NCBI RefSeq assembly: GCF_024343735.1 | Contig: NZ_RJUE01000058.1 | Location: 62,001 to 126,000 of the forward strand | Direction: 5' to 3' | Source of the DNA: Lacihabitans sp. CCS-44 | Lineage (GTDB): Bacteria > Bacteroidota > Bacteroidia > Cytophagales > Spirosomataceae | DNA: 64,000 nt | Shown here: piece by piece, positions 24,607 to 33,934 of the stretch | How positions within the stretch are numbered: position 1 is the first letter of the stretch | How the letters are laid out: each line of letters opens with the position of its first letter | Notes under the pieces: generated by a model | Databases searched by the model: none | What the model was told of the DNA's origin: nothing | The model's input: the letters and a program-made list of their open reading frames with translations, nothing else | Translations under genes and position numbers: made by a program

Positions 24607-27252
24607 ATGTTAAAAGTAAACATAAGCCTACTCACGGCTTTTATCATTTTTATAGGTAATGCCCTATTTTATAAACCTACCGATTTACGAAAAAACCAAT
24701 CACTAAAAATCAGCAACGATTCTTTGCTAAAAGGATTCAGTTGCCCGCTCGAGTTACTCGCCAACTATTATGCCGGCCCAAGTATTGTACCGAGTCCGTC
24801 ATGTCTGGCGGTGGCTCCATCAGGAGAAGTATTTGTAGGTGTGGACATGATTGGTTCTTTGGGAAAAACCCCAGGCAAAGGCCGCATTGTGAAATTGATA
24901 GACGACGATCACAATGGAAAAATGGACAGTCACACCATATTTGCGATGGTGGACAATCCGAGAGGAATTATCAGCCTCGGCGACAAAGTGTATGTTTTGC
25001 ATACGACTTTCAGTAAAGAAACTGGCAAAGCCTCGGGCATGGACTTGGTGGTATTTGAGGACATCAACAACGATGGCGTAGCTGACGGGCTACCTCAGCC
25101 TTTGGTTCAAAATATATGCTCACCAAAGTTTTTGCAAAGTAGAGGTACTGACCACTCCACCAATGGAATCCGTATGGGTATTGATGGCTGGATTTATATA
25201 TCTGTTGGTGACTTTGGCTTTACCGATGCCATAGACAGGTCTGGCAAAAAACTCACCATGTTAGGTGGCGGTATAGTGAGAGTTCGCCCCGATGGCACAG
25301 AACTCGAAATTTTCACCCATGGCACACGTAATATTTACGATACAGCGATAGACCCTTTCATGAATATTTTCACCCGTGACAATACCAACGATGGCGGAGG
25401 CTGGAACATCCGTTTTAGCCATCACATACAATCGGGAGAATACGGTTATCCGACGCTCTTCAAAAACTTTACAGAAGAGATAATTCCAGCTTTGGTGGAT
25501 TTAGGTGGTGGCTCTGGTACTGGTTCAATATTCATAGACGATGCAAATTGGCCTGAAAAATACAACAAAGTACCCATGATGGCCGACTGGGGCAGAAACC
25601 AACTTTTTGTTCATCGAATCAAGCCGGATGGTGCCACTTTTACACAAACAGAAGAAGAGTTTATAAAACTCAGTCAGATTACCGATGTCGATGTGGATGC
25701 CACTGGACAAATGTACCTTTCAGCATGGGATGGAGCGGGATATTCGGGCAATCCAAACAAAGGATATGTGGTAAGAGTAGTGCCCAAAGACTGGAAGTAT
25801 GAGGCTTTCCCCAACCTAAAAAAAGCGGATTTAGCCCAAATAGCTAAGCTTCTAAAATCAGGAAGTGGAACAGCAAGATTAGCTGCTCAACAAGAACTTT
25901 TATCACGCTCAGATGTGGATGCTGCCGAAGTCAGTTGGGCCATTGCCACAGACAAAAGCCTTGCTTTGGATATTCGTGTTGCGGGTTTATTTACCTATGC
26001 TCAAGCCGCTGGAGCTAGTGGAATTCCAAATTTAGTAAAACTCGCAGCTGAAGATTCCATCAGAGAAATTGCCCTGAAAGCCTTGGCAGACCGCAAAGCT
26101 TTTGCTAATCAAGTCCCTTTAAATTTGTTTTTGAAAAGTTTAAAAGACCCTTCTCCTCGTGTACAAATGGCGGCCACCATAGGTTTAGGTCGATTGGGAA
26201 AGTTAGAAGCAGCCAAAGCTCTTCTCGATGTAAAAATACCAACCACATTTATTGCACCCGAAAAAGGCAAGGAAGGCCCTCATGCTACACCAAACTCTTC
26301 TATTGTGCCTTCGCACTTAGCAGTAAGAGCCTTGGTTAGCCTTAATGCAGTAGAAGCTTGCGTAGCAGCGGTAGGTACCAAAAATTCAACCCTAGCACTT
26401 TGGGCTTTGCGATATATGCATCACCCAAAAGCCGTAAGTGGATTGATTGCCAAGTATAAAGTAGCAAAAGATGCCAAAACCAAAAGAGAGATATTGACTA
26501 CACTTTCACGCCTGTATAAAAAAGAAGCTCCTTATGACAGCTCGTGGTGGTGGAGCACCCGACCTGATACGCATGGACCCTACTATAAAGATATCGTGTG
26601 GGAATCTTCTCCTGCTATTAAGGCGATATTGCTACAAGAATGGAAGAAAGCTGCTGATAAGACTTTTTTTGTGGAGTTAAATGACAAAAACCGTATGGGA
26701 ATAGCGGAATTGGGCACTGGAGAGACTATTGCAGCCAAAGAAGAAGTAAAAGTAGATTTACAAAAAATACGCAATAAAAAAGGACAAGTAGGTGAGGCGT
26801 CGATAGAAGACGTGATGCTGGCCATGGCCAAGATTCCAGGAAAAGCCGAATTGGGCAAGACTTTGTTTACCAAACAAGGCTGTATAGCTTGTCACAGTTT
26901 AAGTACTTCAGAATCTATCAAAGGACCATTTATGGGGCAAATAGGATCCATCATGAACCGCGAACAAATAGCAGAATCGATTCTTAAACCAAACGCTTCA
27001 ATTTCTCAGGGTTTTGCGTCTGTTTTGATTGAGGCCAAAGGTGATATGAGTTACATGGGTTTTGTGACTGAAGAAACTTCGACGCAATTGACACTGAGAG
27101 ATATCGGTGGAAATGTGAGCAAAATCAAAAAATCAGATATAATTTCTCGCAAAGAACTAGAAACCTCTATGATGCCAGCTGGCTTAGCCAATGCTTTGTC
27201 GTATGAAGAGTTGGCTTCGTTGATTACATTCTTAGCCAATCAGAAAAAATGA
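24607..27252 (+). CDS. PVC-type dehydrogenase/HEAT/cytochrome c protein
   Basis: An 881-residue exported protein with an N-terminal hydrophobic signal or anchor. Residues ~45-400 form a soluble glucose/sorbosone dehydrogenase-like beta-propeller ('GRIVKLIDDDHNGKMD', 'STNGIRMGIDGWIYISVGD'). Residues ~410-660 contain HEAT-like alpha repeats ('SPRVQMAATIGLGRLGKLEAAKAL'). A C-terminal cytochrome c domain carries one heme motif C759-I-A-C-H763, with a possible axial Met in 'SMMPAGL'. The order matches PVC-type membrane-bound dehydrogenases, which probably oxidise sugars or alcohols and pass electrons to the heme. Redox partner and substrate are unknown. A hairpin terminator follows. Confidence 0.85.
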   Translation: MLKVNISLLTAFIIFIGNALFYKPTDLRKNQSLKISNDSLLKGFSCPLELLANYYAGPSIVPSPSCLAVAPSGEVFVGVDMIGSLGKTPGKGRIVKLIDDDHNGKMDSHTIFAMVDNPRGIISLGDKVYVLHTTFSKETGKASGMDLVVFEDINNDGVADGLPQPLVQNICSPKFLQSRGTDHSTNGIRMGIDGWIYISVGDFGFTDAIDRSGKKLTMLGGGIVRVRPDGTELEIFTHGTRNIYDTAIDPFMNIFTRDNTNDGGGWNIRFSHHIQSGEYGYPTLFKNFTEEIIPALVDLGGGSGTGSIFIDDANWPEKYNKVPMMADWGRNQLFVHRIKPDGATFTQTEEEFIKLSQITDVDVDATGQMYLSAWDGAGYSGNPNKGYVVRVVPKDWKYEAFPNLKKADLAQIAKLLKSGSGTARLAAQQELLSRSDVDAAEVSWAIATDKSLALDIRVAGLFTYAQAAGASGIPNLVKLAAEDSIREIALKALADRKAFANQVPLNLFLKSLKDPSPRVQMAATIGLGRLGKLEAAKALLDVKIPTTFIAPEKGKEGPHATPNSSIVPSHLAVRALVSLNAVEACVAAVGTKNSTLALWALRYMHHPKAVSGLIAKYKVAKDAKTKREILTTLSRLYKKEAPYDSSWWWSTRPDTHGPYYKDIVWESSPAIKAILLQEWKKAADKTFFVELNDKNRMGIAELGTGETIAAKEEVKVDLQKIRNKKGQVGEASIEDVMLAMAKIPGKAELGKTLFTKQGCIACHSLSTSESIKGPFMGQIGSIMNREQIAESILKPNASISQGFASVLIEAKGDMSYMGFVTEETSTQLTLRDIGGNVSKIKKSDIISRKELETSMMPAGLANALSYEELASLITFLANQKK

Positions 27253-27259
27253 TTTTTAA

Positions 27260-27286
27260 AGCCAGACGAATGTATTTCGTCTGGCT
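27260..27286. terminator. Terminator between the dehydrogenase and TPR genes
   Basis: Perfect 11-bp stem AGCCAGACGAA (27260-27270) / TTCGTCTGGCT (27276-27286), loop TGTAT, followed by GTTTTC on the plus strand and by TTTAAAAATC on the minus strand. Confidence 0.75.
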
Positions 27287-27314
27287 GTTTTCAAATAAAG
27301 AATATAAATTTTTA

Positions 27315-28118
27315 CTACAAGTTTTTCGAGACTTCGTCAGCTTTGGTTTTATACTGATCGCCTTGTTCCTTATTTCCCATCAAATAATAAACATCGCTAA
27401 GGTTTTTATAATATCTAATCAAATCTTTGTGACCCTCACCTCGTTGTTTTATTTTGTTTTCAAGGGCTTTGTGATAGTATTCCAATGCCACGGAAAATTC
27501 TTTTTTCTCTCGAAATGCATTTCCAAGATTGGCATAACTCTCAATAATTTCAACACTTGTTTTGCCAAAAATCTGCTCTCTGATTTTCATTGCTTTCGAA
27601 TGTGCCTCAATAGATTCATCAAAGTTTTTGGCTCTGAAATAAACATTGCCGATGTTTCCATGGCTGGTAGCCACTTCAGCATGAACTTCTCCCAAATTCT
27701 TCAGCCGAATAGCCAACGCCTTGTTATGAAATACCAATGACTCCTCGTACTTTTTCTCGGCCGCATAAATCACTCCCAATGTAATATATGTTCCAGCAAC
27801 CAATAGATGATTATTTCCCAAAGTGTTAAGCCCCTTACTCAAAGCTTGGTCTAAATAAAATTTAGCTTTGTCATATTTATCCTGACGAGTAAGTATCGTA
27901 CCTATTTGATTGTAAGCATCTAGCCATTTTTCAGTGTTTTGGAGTTTTTGATATTCAATAGACGCTTTTTCATAATAAACCAAGGCACTATCAGCTTGAA
28001 GATTCTTCTTAAATTCTTCCGCTGTCTTAATATATTTATCTGCTACAGAGCTGTTTTGAGCTTTAACATTTAAAGCAGGGCATAAAAACAAGATGAATAA
28101 GAATTGGATATATTTCAT
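27315..28118 (-). CDS. Exported tetratricopeptide repeat protein
   Basis: A 267-residue protein with a signal peptide ending 'ALNVKA'. At least five TPR-like repeats follow ('YDKAKFYLDQALSKGLNTLGNNHLLVAGTYITLGVIYAAEKKYEESLVFHNKALAIRLKNLG...'), of the kinesin-light-chain type with 42-residue spacing. The protein consists of the repeat array alone, with no histidine kinase or HTH output domain. It is presumably a periplasmic scaffold. It converges with the dehydrogenase gene at a shared terminator. Confidence 0.82.
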   Translation of the reverse strand: MKYIQFLFILFLCPALNVKAQNSSVADKYIKTAEEFKKNLQADSALVYYEKASIEYQKLQNTEKWLDAYNQIGTILTRQDKYDKAKFYLDQALSKGLNTLGNNHLLVAGTYITLGVIYAAEKKYEESLVFHNKALAIRLKNLGEVHAEVATSHGNIGNVYFRAKNFDESIEAHSKAMKIREQIFGKTSVEIIESYANLGNAFREKKEFSVALEYYHKALENKIKQRGEGHKDLIRYYKNLSDVYYLMGNKEQGDQYKTKADEVSKNL

Positions 28119-28262
28119 GATTTGAGATTTTATTAACCAGAAAACAAGGCTATATTTAAAAAGATGTTCGTATTGGTTTATTCAAAATAGCACAAAGATT
28201 TTTGGAATTCACTTCACTTTGAAATTAACGAAAAAAACCTTTAAGCAAAAGAATTTGGTCAT

Positions 28263-28985
28263 CTACATCATTCTTACCAATAGCCATTCAGGCAGATTAC
28301 GCATCAAGAAACCTATTATTCTAAATCTCTTCGTAACATAAACCACTGGTTTGTTGGCGGTTACTGCATCAAAAATTTGATTGGCCACCTTGTCGGCTTT
28401 TGCAACCCAAAACATCCCCTTTTGACCATCAGTCATTTCGGTTTCCACATAACCTGGCCGCACATCTATTACTTTTACACCGTGATTTCTCTTTTTAGAG
28501 CGAATCCGCAGTCCCTCCATATAAGTAGAAGCAAATGCTTTGGTAGCATGGTATTCTGGCGAAGTTGGGCCACCTCTTTCACCCGCCACTGAGGAGATTC
28601 CGACAATTTTTCCACTACCTTTTGATTTAAAATAATAGTATGCCCATTGAGCCAAACCCATAAATCCACGAGCGTTAACATCGATGGTTTTGAGTTCATC
28701 TTCAAATGTCGCTTTCGGAATACCTATACCTGCATTAATGATGAGAATATCCATACCATCCATTTTATCGACCAAACCAGCCAAAATATTTCTGGCACTT
28801 TCTATCCTTTCCACATCCATTTCTTCTATAAAGAATTTGGCAGAGGGCAATTCTTCCGCGATTTTATAAAGCAAATTTGTTCTTCTAGCTGTAATTCCTA
28901 CCTCAAATCCTTCTTTGGCATATTTTATAGCAAGAGCCTTCCCTATTCCCGAACTTGCACCGATGATGATTACTTTTTTTGACAT
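28263..28985 (-). CDS. SDR family oxidoreductase
   Basis: A 240-residue protein starting at the ATG at 28985, since the open frame upstream overlaps the receptor gene. NAD(P)-binding 'GASSGIGKALA' is at residues ~8-18, 'INAGIGIPKATFE' follows, and the catalytic set is Ser in 'IVGISSVAGERGG' with 'YHATKAFASTY' giving Y-x-x-x-K. The C-terminal 'VDVRPGYVETEMTDGQKGMFWVAKADKVANQIFDA' resembles the DltE/YqjQ-type classical SDRs. The substrate is unknown. It lies 28 bp downstream of a TonB-dependent receptor gene and may share its transcript. Confidence 0.85.
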   Translation of the reverse strand: MSKKVIIIGASSGIGKALAIKYAKEGFEVGITARRTNLLYKIAEELPSAKFFIEEMDVERIESARNILAGLVDKMDGMDILIINAGIGIPKATFEDELKTIDVNARGFMGLAQWAYYYFKSKGSGKIVGISSVAGERGGPTSPEYHATKAFASTYMEGLRIRSKKRNHGVKVIDVRPGYVETEMTDGQKGMFWVAKADKVANQIFDAVTANKPVVYVTKRFRIIGFLMRNLPEWLLVRMM

Positions 28986-29013
28986 TTTGTTTGAAGCTAA
29001 TAATTTAACAGAC

Positions 29014-31179
29014 TCAAATCCCACCTCGAACGGTAATCATAAAATTACGACCAGGTGACGAAATCCCTGATGCGAAGTTTCTATAATTTTTATCTAGAAT
29101 GTTCTCACAGGCCAATTGCACAGAGAAATTTTTATTGACTTGATAATCAGACCTTAAATTCAAAGTCCACCAAGAAGGCATGCCGTCTTTGGTGGCATAT
29201 ATTAGGTTATCTTCGCCACTTGGACTGTATTCTGCAAGTTTTTTCCAGCCATTATAAATACTAAAAACTTCAAGCTGAACCGATTTCTTTTGATACTTCA
29301 AAGCTGTACGGCCATACAAAGGGGGTATATGATCCATTGGCGTATTTGCGGCGTCTTTGATGTTTCCTTTGGTAGAGTTTAGCGAACTCGCCAAGGTGAA
29401 TTCTTTGGACAAATCGGCTTTTAGATTAAGATTCCAGCCATGAATCAGTGCCTTGGCTTTATTCTGAGCAGCCAAAACTTTGCTATTTTGACCGTTATAC
29501 ATTACCGAGTTCTCACCGTTTAAGGTAAACGCATCAATCACTATGGCATTCTTCATGGAGGTTACAAAATACACCGCTTCGAGCCTTATTTTCTCACTAA
29601 ATTCCTGATGTACAGACACTTCTCCGTTGTAACTATATTCTGACTTTATATCTGGATTGGGTACTATCAAACTGCCTGCCACCGAATCAAAGACTTTTGC
29701 TAAATCGTCGATATTGGGGGAACGAAATCCTGAGGAAGCAATTAAGCCCAATTTCGTCCTTGCAAAAGGCGTATAAACCAAACCCAAATTTCCTGTAAGA
29801 GAGCTGTTTTTTTGCTGTATTTGGTTAAAAGGAAAAGGGAAGAAGGCCTTTTCAATAAACTCGGCGGACAAATCTGTGAAAGCATATCGCAATCCTGCAT
29901 GAGCTATAAATGTTTCACCTATTTTGGTTTGGTCGGCTACATAAACCGCCCAAGTATTCATGGTGTTTTTGCCGTCGGGATATCTCGTGTCGGCCTTTCG
30001 TTCTTCATTGGTATTGATATTCGTAAAATGTGCGGTAGATTTCACATCATTTCCAACAGTCTCAAAGCCGTAAGTTATTGTATGCTCATCTATATTTTTC
30101 TGAAAATCAGCATTTAAAGAAAATAAATTAACGTTTTCAAACTGACTTTTTCTTGTAATATTATTAAAATTCCTCGAAATCCGACTTTCCTTAATATCCT
30201 GAAAAGCAAGCGAAACCATGGCTTTGTCATATAAAAAAGTATTTTTCAAGTCCAAGTGATAAGCAGCAAAAAGGCGTTTCTCTGGCCCATAAAACCACTC
30301 CGAAAATCTCGGTAAATCATTCCTGACTTCAGTAAGTCTGTCATAGCGAGGCACATTGGAGGAATTTGAATACTGAAAATTTACAGTATGCTTGATATTC
30401 TCGGTCTGTTGGAAACTAATTTTTTGCAAAAAATCATACTGACTATAGGCACTTCCTACTTGTTTATCTACGTTTTCATTTTTCACAGAAACATCGGCAT
30501 TTCCTTGTCTTTCAGCATAAAAAAAACGTTTCCCAAAGTCTGGATAATCAGTCGAACGGTTGGAGCCTTGAACCACATTTCCAAAATCTGAGAAAGTAAA
30601 ACTCGTCAAAAATGCAAAACGCTTTTTGCCAATATTGAAATCTATATGGCTTGTTTTCTCTCCAATGGCAGTAGCGTACCGTAGATAAGAACGAAAACTT
30701 TTAGAATTTAACTCAGGATTCTTAGTTCTAAAATGTACCACCCCGCCCAAAGCATCCGAGCCATAGATAACCGAACTTGGTCCAAAAATAACCTCGGCCC
30801 TTTCGAGCATACTTTGGTCTATCCGCAGCACATTTTGCAAATGCCCAGCTCTAAAAATGGCGTTGTTCATTCTTACGCCATCCATAACGATCAACACCCT
30901 ACTCGCCTCAAAACCTCTCAAGACGGGGCTTCCACCACCGGCTTGACTTTTTTGTACAAAAACATTTCCGGTTTGTTCCAAAAGATTGGCTGTATTTGGG
31001 GAGTTTTGAAAAGCAATTTGTTTGGCAGAAATGAGCTCAATTTGGTTAGGAGATTCTTTCTTTTTCAGCTCAAATTTATTGGCAGATACTATCACTTCTT
31101 CTAAATTTCGAAGGGTGTCCAACTGTCCAAAAATTGGAGAAGAAATCAAGAGAAAGGTTATTACTAAAAGAGACCGCAT
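29014..31179 (-). CDS. TonB-dependent outer membrane receptor
   Basis: A 721-residue protein with a signal peptide ending 'SSPIFG'. The plug domain occupies ~25-160 ('SAKQIAFQNSPNTANLLEQTGNVFVQKSQAGGGSPVLRGFEASRVLIVMDGVRMNN'), and a 22-stranded barrel with a C-terminal 'NFMITVRGGI' strand follows. No carboxypeptidase-like or SusC extension is present. The 'SPVLRGFEASRVLIVMDGVRMNNAIFRAGHLQNV' plug resembles receptors of the heme/hemoglobin/siderophore group. No SusD gene adjoins it, so polysaccharide uptake is unlikely. The ligand is inferred, not proven. Confidence 0.88.
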   Translation of the reverse strand: MRSLLVITFLLISSPIFGQLDTLRNLEEVIVSANKFELKKKESPNQIELISAKQIAFQNSPNTANLLEQTGNVFVQKSQAGGGSPVLRGFEASRVLIVMDGVRMNNAIFRAGHLQNVLRIDQSMLERAEVIFGPSSVIYGSDALGGVVHFRTKNPELNSKSFRSYLRYATAIGEKTSHIDFNIGKKRFAFLTSFTFSDFGNVVQGSNRSTDYPDFGKRFFYAERQGNADVSVKNENVDKQVGSAYSQYDFLQKISFQQTENIKHTVNFQYSNSSNVPRYDRLTEVRNDLPRFSEWFYGPEKRLFAAYHLDLKNTFLYDKAMVSLAFQDIKESRISRNFNNITRKSQFENVNLFSLNADFQKNIDEHTITYGFETVGNDVKSTAHFTNINTNEERKADTRYPDGKNTMNTWAVYVADQTKIGETFIAHAGLRYAFTDLSAEFIEKAFFPFPFNQIQQKNSSLTGNLGLVYTPFARTKLGLIASSGFRSPNIDDLAKVFDSVAGSLIVPNPDIKSEYSYNGEVSVHQEFSEKIRLEAVYFVTSMKNAIVIDAFTLNGENSVMYNGQNSKVLAAQNKAKALIHGWNLNLKADLSKEFTLASSLNSTKGNIKDAANTPMDHIPPLYGRTALKYQKKSVQLEVFSIYNGWKKLAEYSPSGEDNLIYATKDGMPSWWTLNLRSDYQVNKNFSVQLACENILDKNYRNFASGISSPGRNFMITVRGGI

Positions 31180-31412
31180 TCAATATTGATGAATAATGAC
31201 AAAAATAATGTAAATTAAATACTATGGTAGTTGATTTGAAGATTTTGTTAATCAGTTTCAGAATTTAAATTAATTCTCTATTTTAAAAGATAGGTGTATA
31301 ATAAAAATGGGTGCAAATTTCTTGTCTGTTAAGCATGTGTTCCAAATTCCAGTATTTTGTTATAGAATTCCGAAAACATTTTCAATATCTTTACCTTCCA
31401 AAAATAAATTTT

Positions 31413-31733
31413 ATGCAATCAAAAATAGAGGAATTTCAAGATTTAATACCTACGGGTGGAACCTGTGTGGCTACAAATAAAATCACTGTGGATGGCTTGA
31501 AAGTGGGCTTTATGTACCGCGAAGACCCTGAGGATGAGTTTGACACTGGGTGGAGATTTTACTCGGGTACAGAAGATGACGAATATGTTGAAAATCTAGA
31601 GAATATATCAATATATGATGTAAATACTATTGCTAACTATGATCGAGCCATTATACCGATGCTCAAAAAGCCAATTGGCTCAGAGTGGGAACGCGTGGAA
31701 GGAACTAATAGGTTTCAACCCATTGTGGAATAA
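31413..31733 (+). CDS. DUF2185 (Imm33-like) protein
   Basis: A 106-residue protein from the ATG at 31413; the frame extends 34 codons further upstream but the family starts near 'LIPTGGTCVATNKITVDG'. 'VGFMYREDPEDEFDTGWRFYSGTEDDEYVENLENISIYDVNTIANYDRAIIPML' is the DUF2185 signature. Some family members serve as immunity proteins in polymorphic toxin loci, but no toxin gene is nearby, so the function is unknown. It starts a group of three small same-strand genes. Confidence 0.82.
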   Translation: MQSKIEEFQDLIPTGGTCVATNKITVDGLKVGFMYREDPEDEFDTGWRFYSGTEDDEYVENLENISIYDVNTIANYDRAIIPMLKKPIGSEWERVEGTNRFQPIVE

Positions 31734-31795
31734 ATAGGAAGTCTGCTGACATAGGGCTGTCATTTGGGTTGTTTAAAATTGTAGAAAAAAGAAAT

Positions 31796-32239
31796 ATGCA
31801 AAAGATAAACATTATAGGAATTTCTGTTAGAACGAGTAACAACAATGGAGAAGCAGCTAGAGATATTCCAGAACTTTGGGCAAAATTTATGAATGAAAGT
31901 ATTCTCGAAAAAATACACAACAAAGTAGATAATACTATATACTGCCTCTATACTGACTATGAGAAAGATTATACTATGCCCTATACCACCATTTTGGGTT
32001 GTGCAGTAAACGAAATGGAAGAATTGCCCGAAGGTATGGTTAGTAAAACTATAGAAGTTGAAAATTATCAAAAATTTACAGCAAAAGGAAATATCAACGA
32101 GGGGGTAGTTTTTGGGGAGTGGATGAAAATATGGAACACTGATCTGAACAGAGCCTACACGATTGATTTTGAAGTGTATAGCGAAAAAGCTTCTGATCCA
32201 AGCAATGCTGAAGTTGATATTTTTATAGCCGTAAAATAG
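31796..32239 (+). CDS. GyrI-like / effector-binding domain protein
   Basis: A 147-residue protein starting at the ATG at 31796; the frame opens with a TTG at 31769. 'IIGISVRTSNNNGEAARDIPELWAKFMNESILEKI' and 'YTTILGCAVNEMEELPEGM', then the C-terminal 'DFEVYSEKASDPSNAEVDIFIAVK', match the stand-alone SOUL/GyrI-like small-molecule-binding fold. There is no DNA-binding domain. It probably binds a hydrophobic cation or other small ligand. It lies 62 bp after the DUF2185 gene and 24 bp before the DUF6157 gene. Confidence 0.82.
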   Translation: MQKINIIGISVRTSNNNGEAARDIPELWAKFMNESILEKIHNKVDNTIYCLYTDYEKDYTMPYTTILGCAVNEMEELPEGMVSKTIEVENYQKFTAKGNINEGVVFGEWMKIWNTDLNRAYTIDFEVYSEKASDPSNAEVDIFIAVK

Positions 32240-32263
32240 AGTTTTTGTTAAAAAGTACAAAAT

Positions 32264-32677
32264 ATGGAAGAGCATACAACCAATTATTTCGATACTTTTA
32301 TTGAAATGGCGGAAGATTGCCCAATCGCCCAAGCCGAAGTACCGCCATTGAAAAACGATGCAAAATCTGTGGCCAATCTGCAGTTTGAAATGATCAACAA
32401 AAACCCATACAAATTCACATCAGATGATGTGCTTTTCCGTGTTTTTGCAGAGAGAAAAGAATTATTGGAGGAAGAAGTGCTGGAGGCTCGCAAAGAGTTT
32501 TTCTCTAAAGGTCAAGCTTGTTTTAGGGCTTCACCGCTGACCAAACGCTACGCTTGGGGTTTGCATAGCAATTCGGAAGGGAAAATAGCACTAATAGCAG
32601 CCGGAACCGAAGAGTATGAAAACCTAAGAAACGACCCAAATCTAAAGAAGTACAAAGCTATGAAGTCTAAAAGGTAA
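32264..32677 (+). CDS. DUF6157 family protein
   Basis: A 137-residue protein. 'NYFDTFIEMAEDCPIAQAEVPPLKNDAKSVANLQFEMINKNPYKFTSDDVLF' and 'FFSKGQACFRASPLTKRYAWGLHSNSEGKIALI' are the conserved features of DUF6157. No function is known. It is the last gene of the DUF2185/GyrI-like/DUF6157 group. Confidence 0.82.
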   Translation: MEEHTTNYFDTFIEMAEDCPIAQAEVPPLKNDAKSVANLQFEMINKNPYKFTSDDVLFRVFAERKELLEEEVLEARKEFFSKGQACFRASPLTKRYAWGLHSNSEGKIALIAAGTEEYENLRNDPNLKKYKAMKSKR

Positions 32678-32784
32678 GATTTACTTTATTTATATCAATT
32701 TAGTAGCTGAAATACTTTTTTATAGCATAAGTTAAATCAAAAAATGTGTCTTATAAATAGTTCATATTCTTATAATTAAAACAT

Positions 32785-32803
32785 ATTTACTTTATTTGTA
32801 AAT
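32785..32803. promoter_or_regulatory. Inverted repeat upstream of oxyR
   Basis: ATTTAC (32785-32790), 7-nt spacer, GTAAAT (32798-32803), 18 bp before the oxyR ATG. LysR-type regulators usually bind such a spaced T-n11-A site near their own start; autoregulation is inferred. Confidence 0.4.
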
Positions 32804-32821
32804 AAGCAAAAATTATAATAC

Positions 32822-33760
32822 ATGACCATCACACAGTTACAGTATATTCTGGCAGTTGAAAAACACCTCAACTTTGTAGAGGCTGCTGAAGCATGCAATA
32901 TCTCGCAGCCAGCTTTGAGCATGCAGATAAAAAAATTAGAAGAGCATCTTAATGTAAAAGTTTTTGACCGAAGCCAGTCTCCTGTTATCATTACGCCCGT
33001 AGGTCAGCTTATACTTGATCAAGCAAAAATAGCTCTTAAGGATTTTAACCAGATTTATAATCTTGTTGTAAATGAGTTTGATGGTTTGCAAGGAGAAATT
33101 AAATTGGGCGTAATTCCCACAATATCTCCTTATTTGCTGCCTTTATTTCTCAAAAATTTTCATGAGCAATATCCACTTTTACAGTTGCAGATAGAAGAGC
33201 TAACCACCGAAAAAATACTGGAAGGTATAGAAAATGGAAAGCTCGATTTGGGAATTTTGGCCACACCACTTGGTAGCACAAAACTTAGAGAAATTCCGCT
33301 TTTTTATGAAGAACTCATGGCTTATGTTTCTCCTGAAAATGAGCTTTTTGAAAAAAAATATATACTCAGTAATGAAATAGATCTAAGTAGTCTTTGGCTG
33401 CTAGAGGAAGGACATTGCTTAAGAAGCCAGATAGAGAATTTTTGTGAACTGAAACAAAAACAAAATATTGTAAGTCAACTGAACTTCAAGACTGGAAGCC
33501 TTGAAACTATAGTGAAGCTGGTAGATAAATATAAAGGGATTACGTTGCTTCCTGAACTTGCAATATTAGACCTGAACGAAGATCAAATGTGTAAAATTAG
33601 GCGTTTTGAGGGCGAAAAGCCAATTCGTGAAATTAGCTTGGTTGTTGATAAGCATTATCCTCGCTACGCTGTTGTGGAAGCGTTTAAAAATTCTATAACA
33701 CAGAGTCTCCCTGTTGATATTCTAACCGAAAAACCTCAAACTATTTTGATTATAAATTAA
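32822..33760 (+). CDS. oxyR: OxyR, hydrogen-peroxide-sensing LysR regulator
   Basis: A 312-residue LysR-type regulator. The N-terminal winged HTH ('YILAVEKHLNFVEAAEACNISQPALSMQIKKLEEHL') is followed by a substrate-binding-like domain. Two cysteines in 'EEGHCLRSQIENFCEL' lie at C199 and C208, the same numbering and nine-residue spacing as the redox pair of E. coli OxyR. Disulfide formation on peroxide exposure should activate it. No catalase or peroxidase gene is adjacent, so its targets lie elsewhere. Confidence 0.9.
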   Translation: MTITQLQYILAVEKHLNFVEAAEACNISQPALSMQIKKLEEHLNVKVFDRSQSPVIITPVGQLILDQAKIALKDFNQIYNLVVNEFDGLQGEIKLGVIPTISPYLLPLFLKNFHEQYPLLQLQIEELTTEKILEGIENGKLDLGILATPLGSTKLREIPLFYEELMAYVSPENELFEKKYILSNEIDLSSLWLLEEGHCLRSQIENFCELKQKQNIVSQLNFKTGSLETIVKLVDKYKGITLLPELAILDLNEDQMCKIRRFEGEKPIREISLVVDKHYPRYAVVEAFKNSITQSLPVDILTEKPQTILIIN

Positions 33761-33880
33761 TTTTTGATTTTAATAACTTTGATTTAAGATTTTTCTATTC
33801 TAGAATTTAGTGCAATTGAAAAGAATGGTATCTCAAATGATTTTGTATTGAGGAATAACATTGATCGATAGTAAAAAAAA

Positions 33881-33908
33881 CACCCCAATCGATTGCTCAA
33901 TTAGGGTG
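33881..33908 (-). terminator. Terminator of the third BNR-repeat gene
   Basis: CACCCCAAT (33881-33889) pairs with ATTAGGGTG (33900-33908) with one mismatch; on the minus strand it is followed by eight T. It lies 26 bp past the stop of the gene at 33935-37033. Confidence 0.75.
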
Positions 33909-33934
33909 AATTTTATCAAAAAAACAAAATATTC

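Noticed and set aside
27249-27740. 163-codon open frame on the plus strand after the dehydrogenase gene
   Set aside because: It runs through the shared terminator and antisense to the TPR-protein gene whose repeats are unmistakable.
31760-32332. 190-codon open frame on the minus strand
   Set aside because: It lies antisense to the GyrI-like gene, is rich in Phe/Ile/Tyr as expected of a shadow frame, and has no recognisable domain.
31413-32677. Polymorphic toxin/immunity locus because of DUF2185
   Set aside because: No large secreted toxin, VgrG, Rhs or PAAR gene is nearby.
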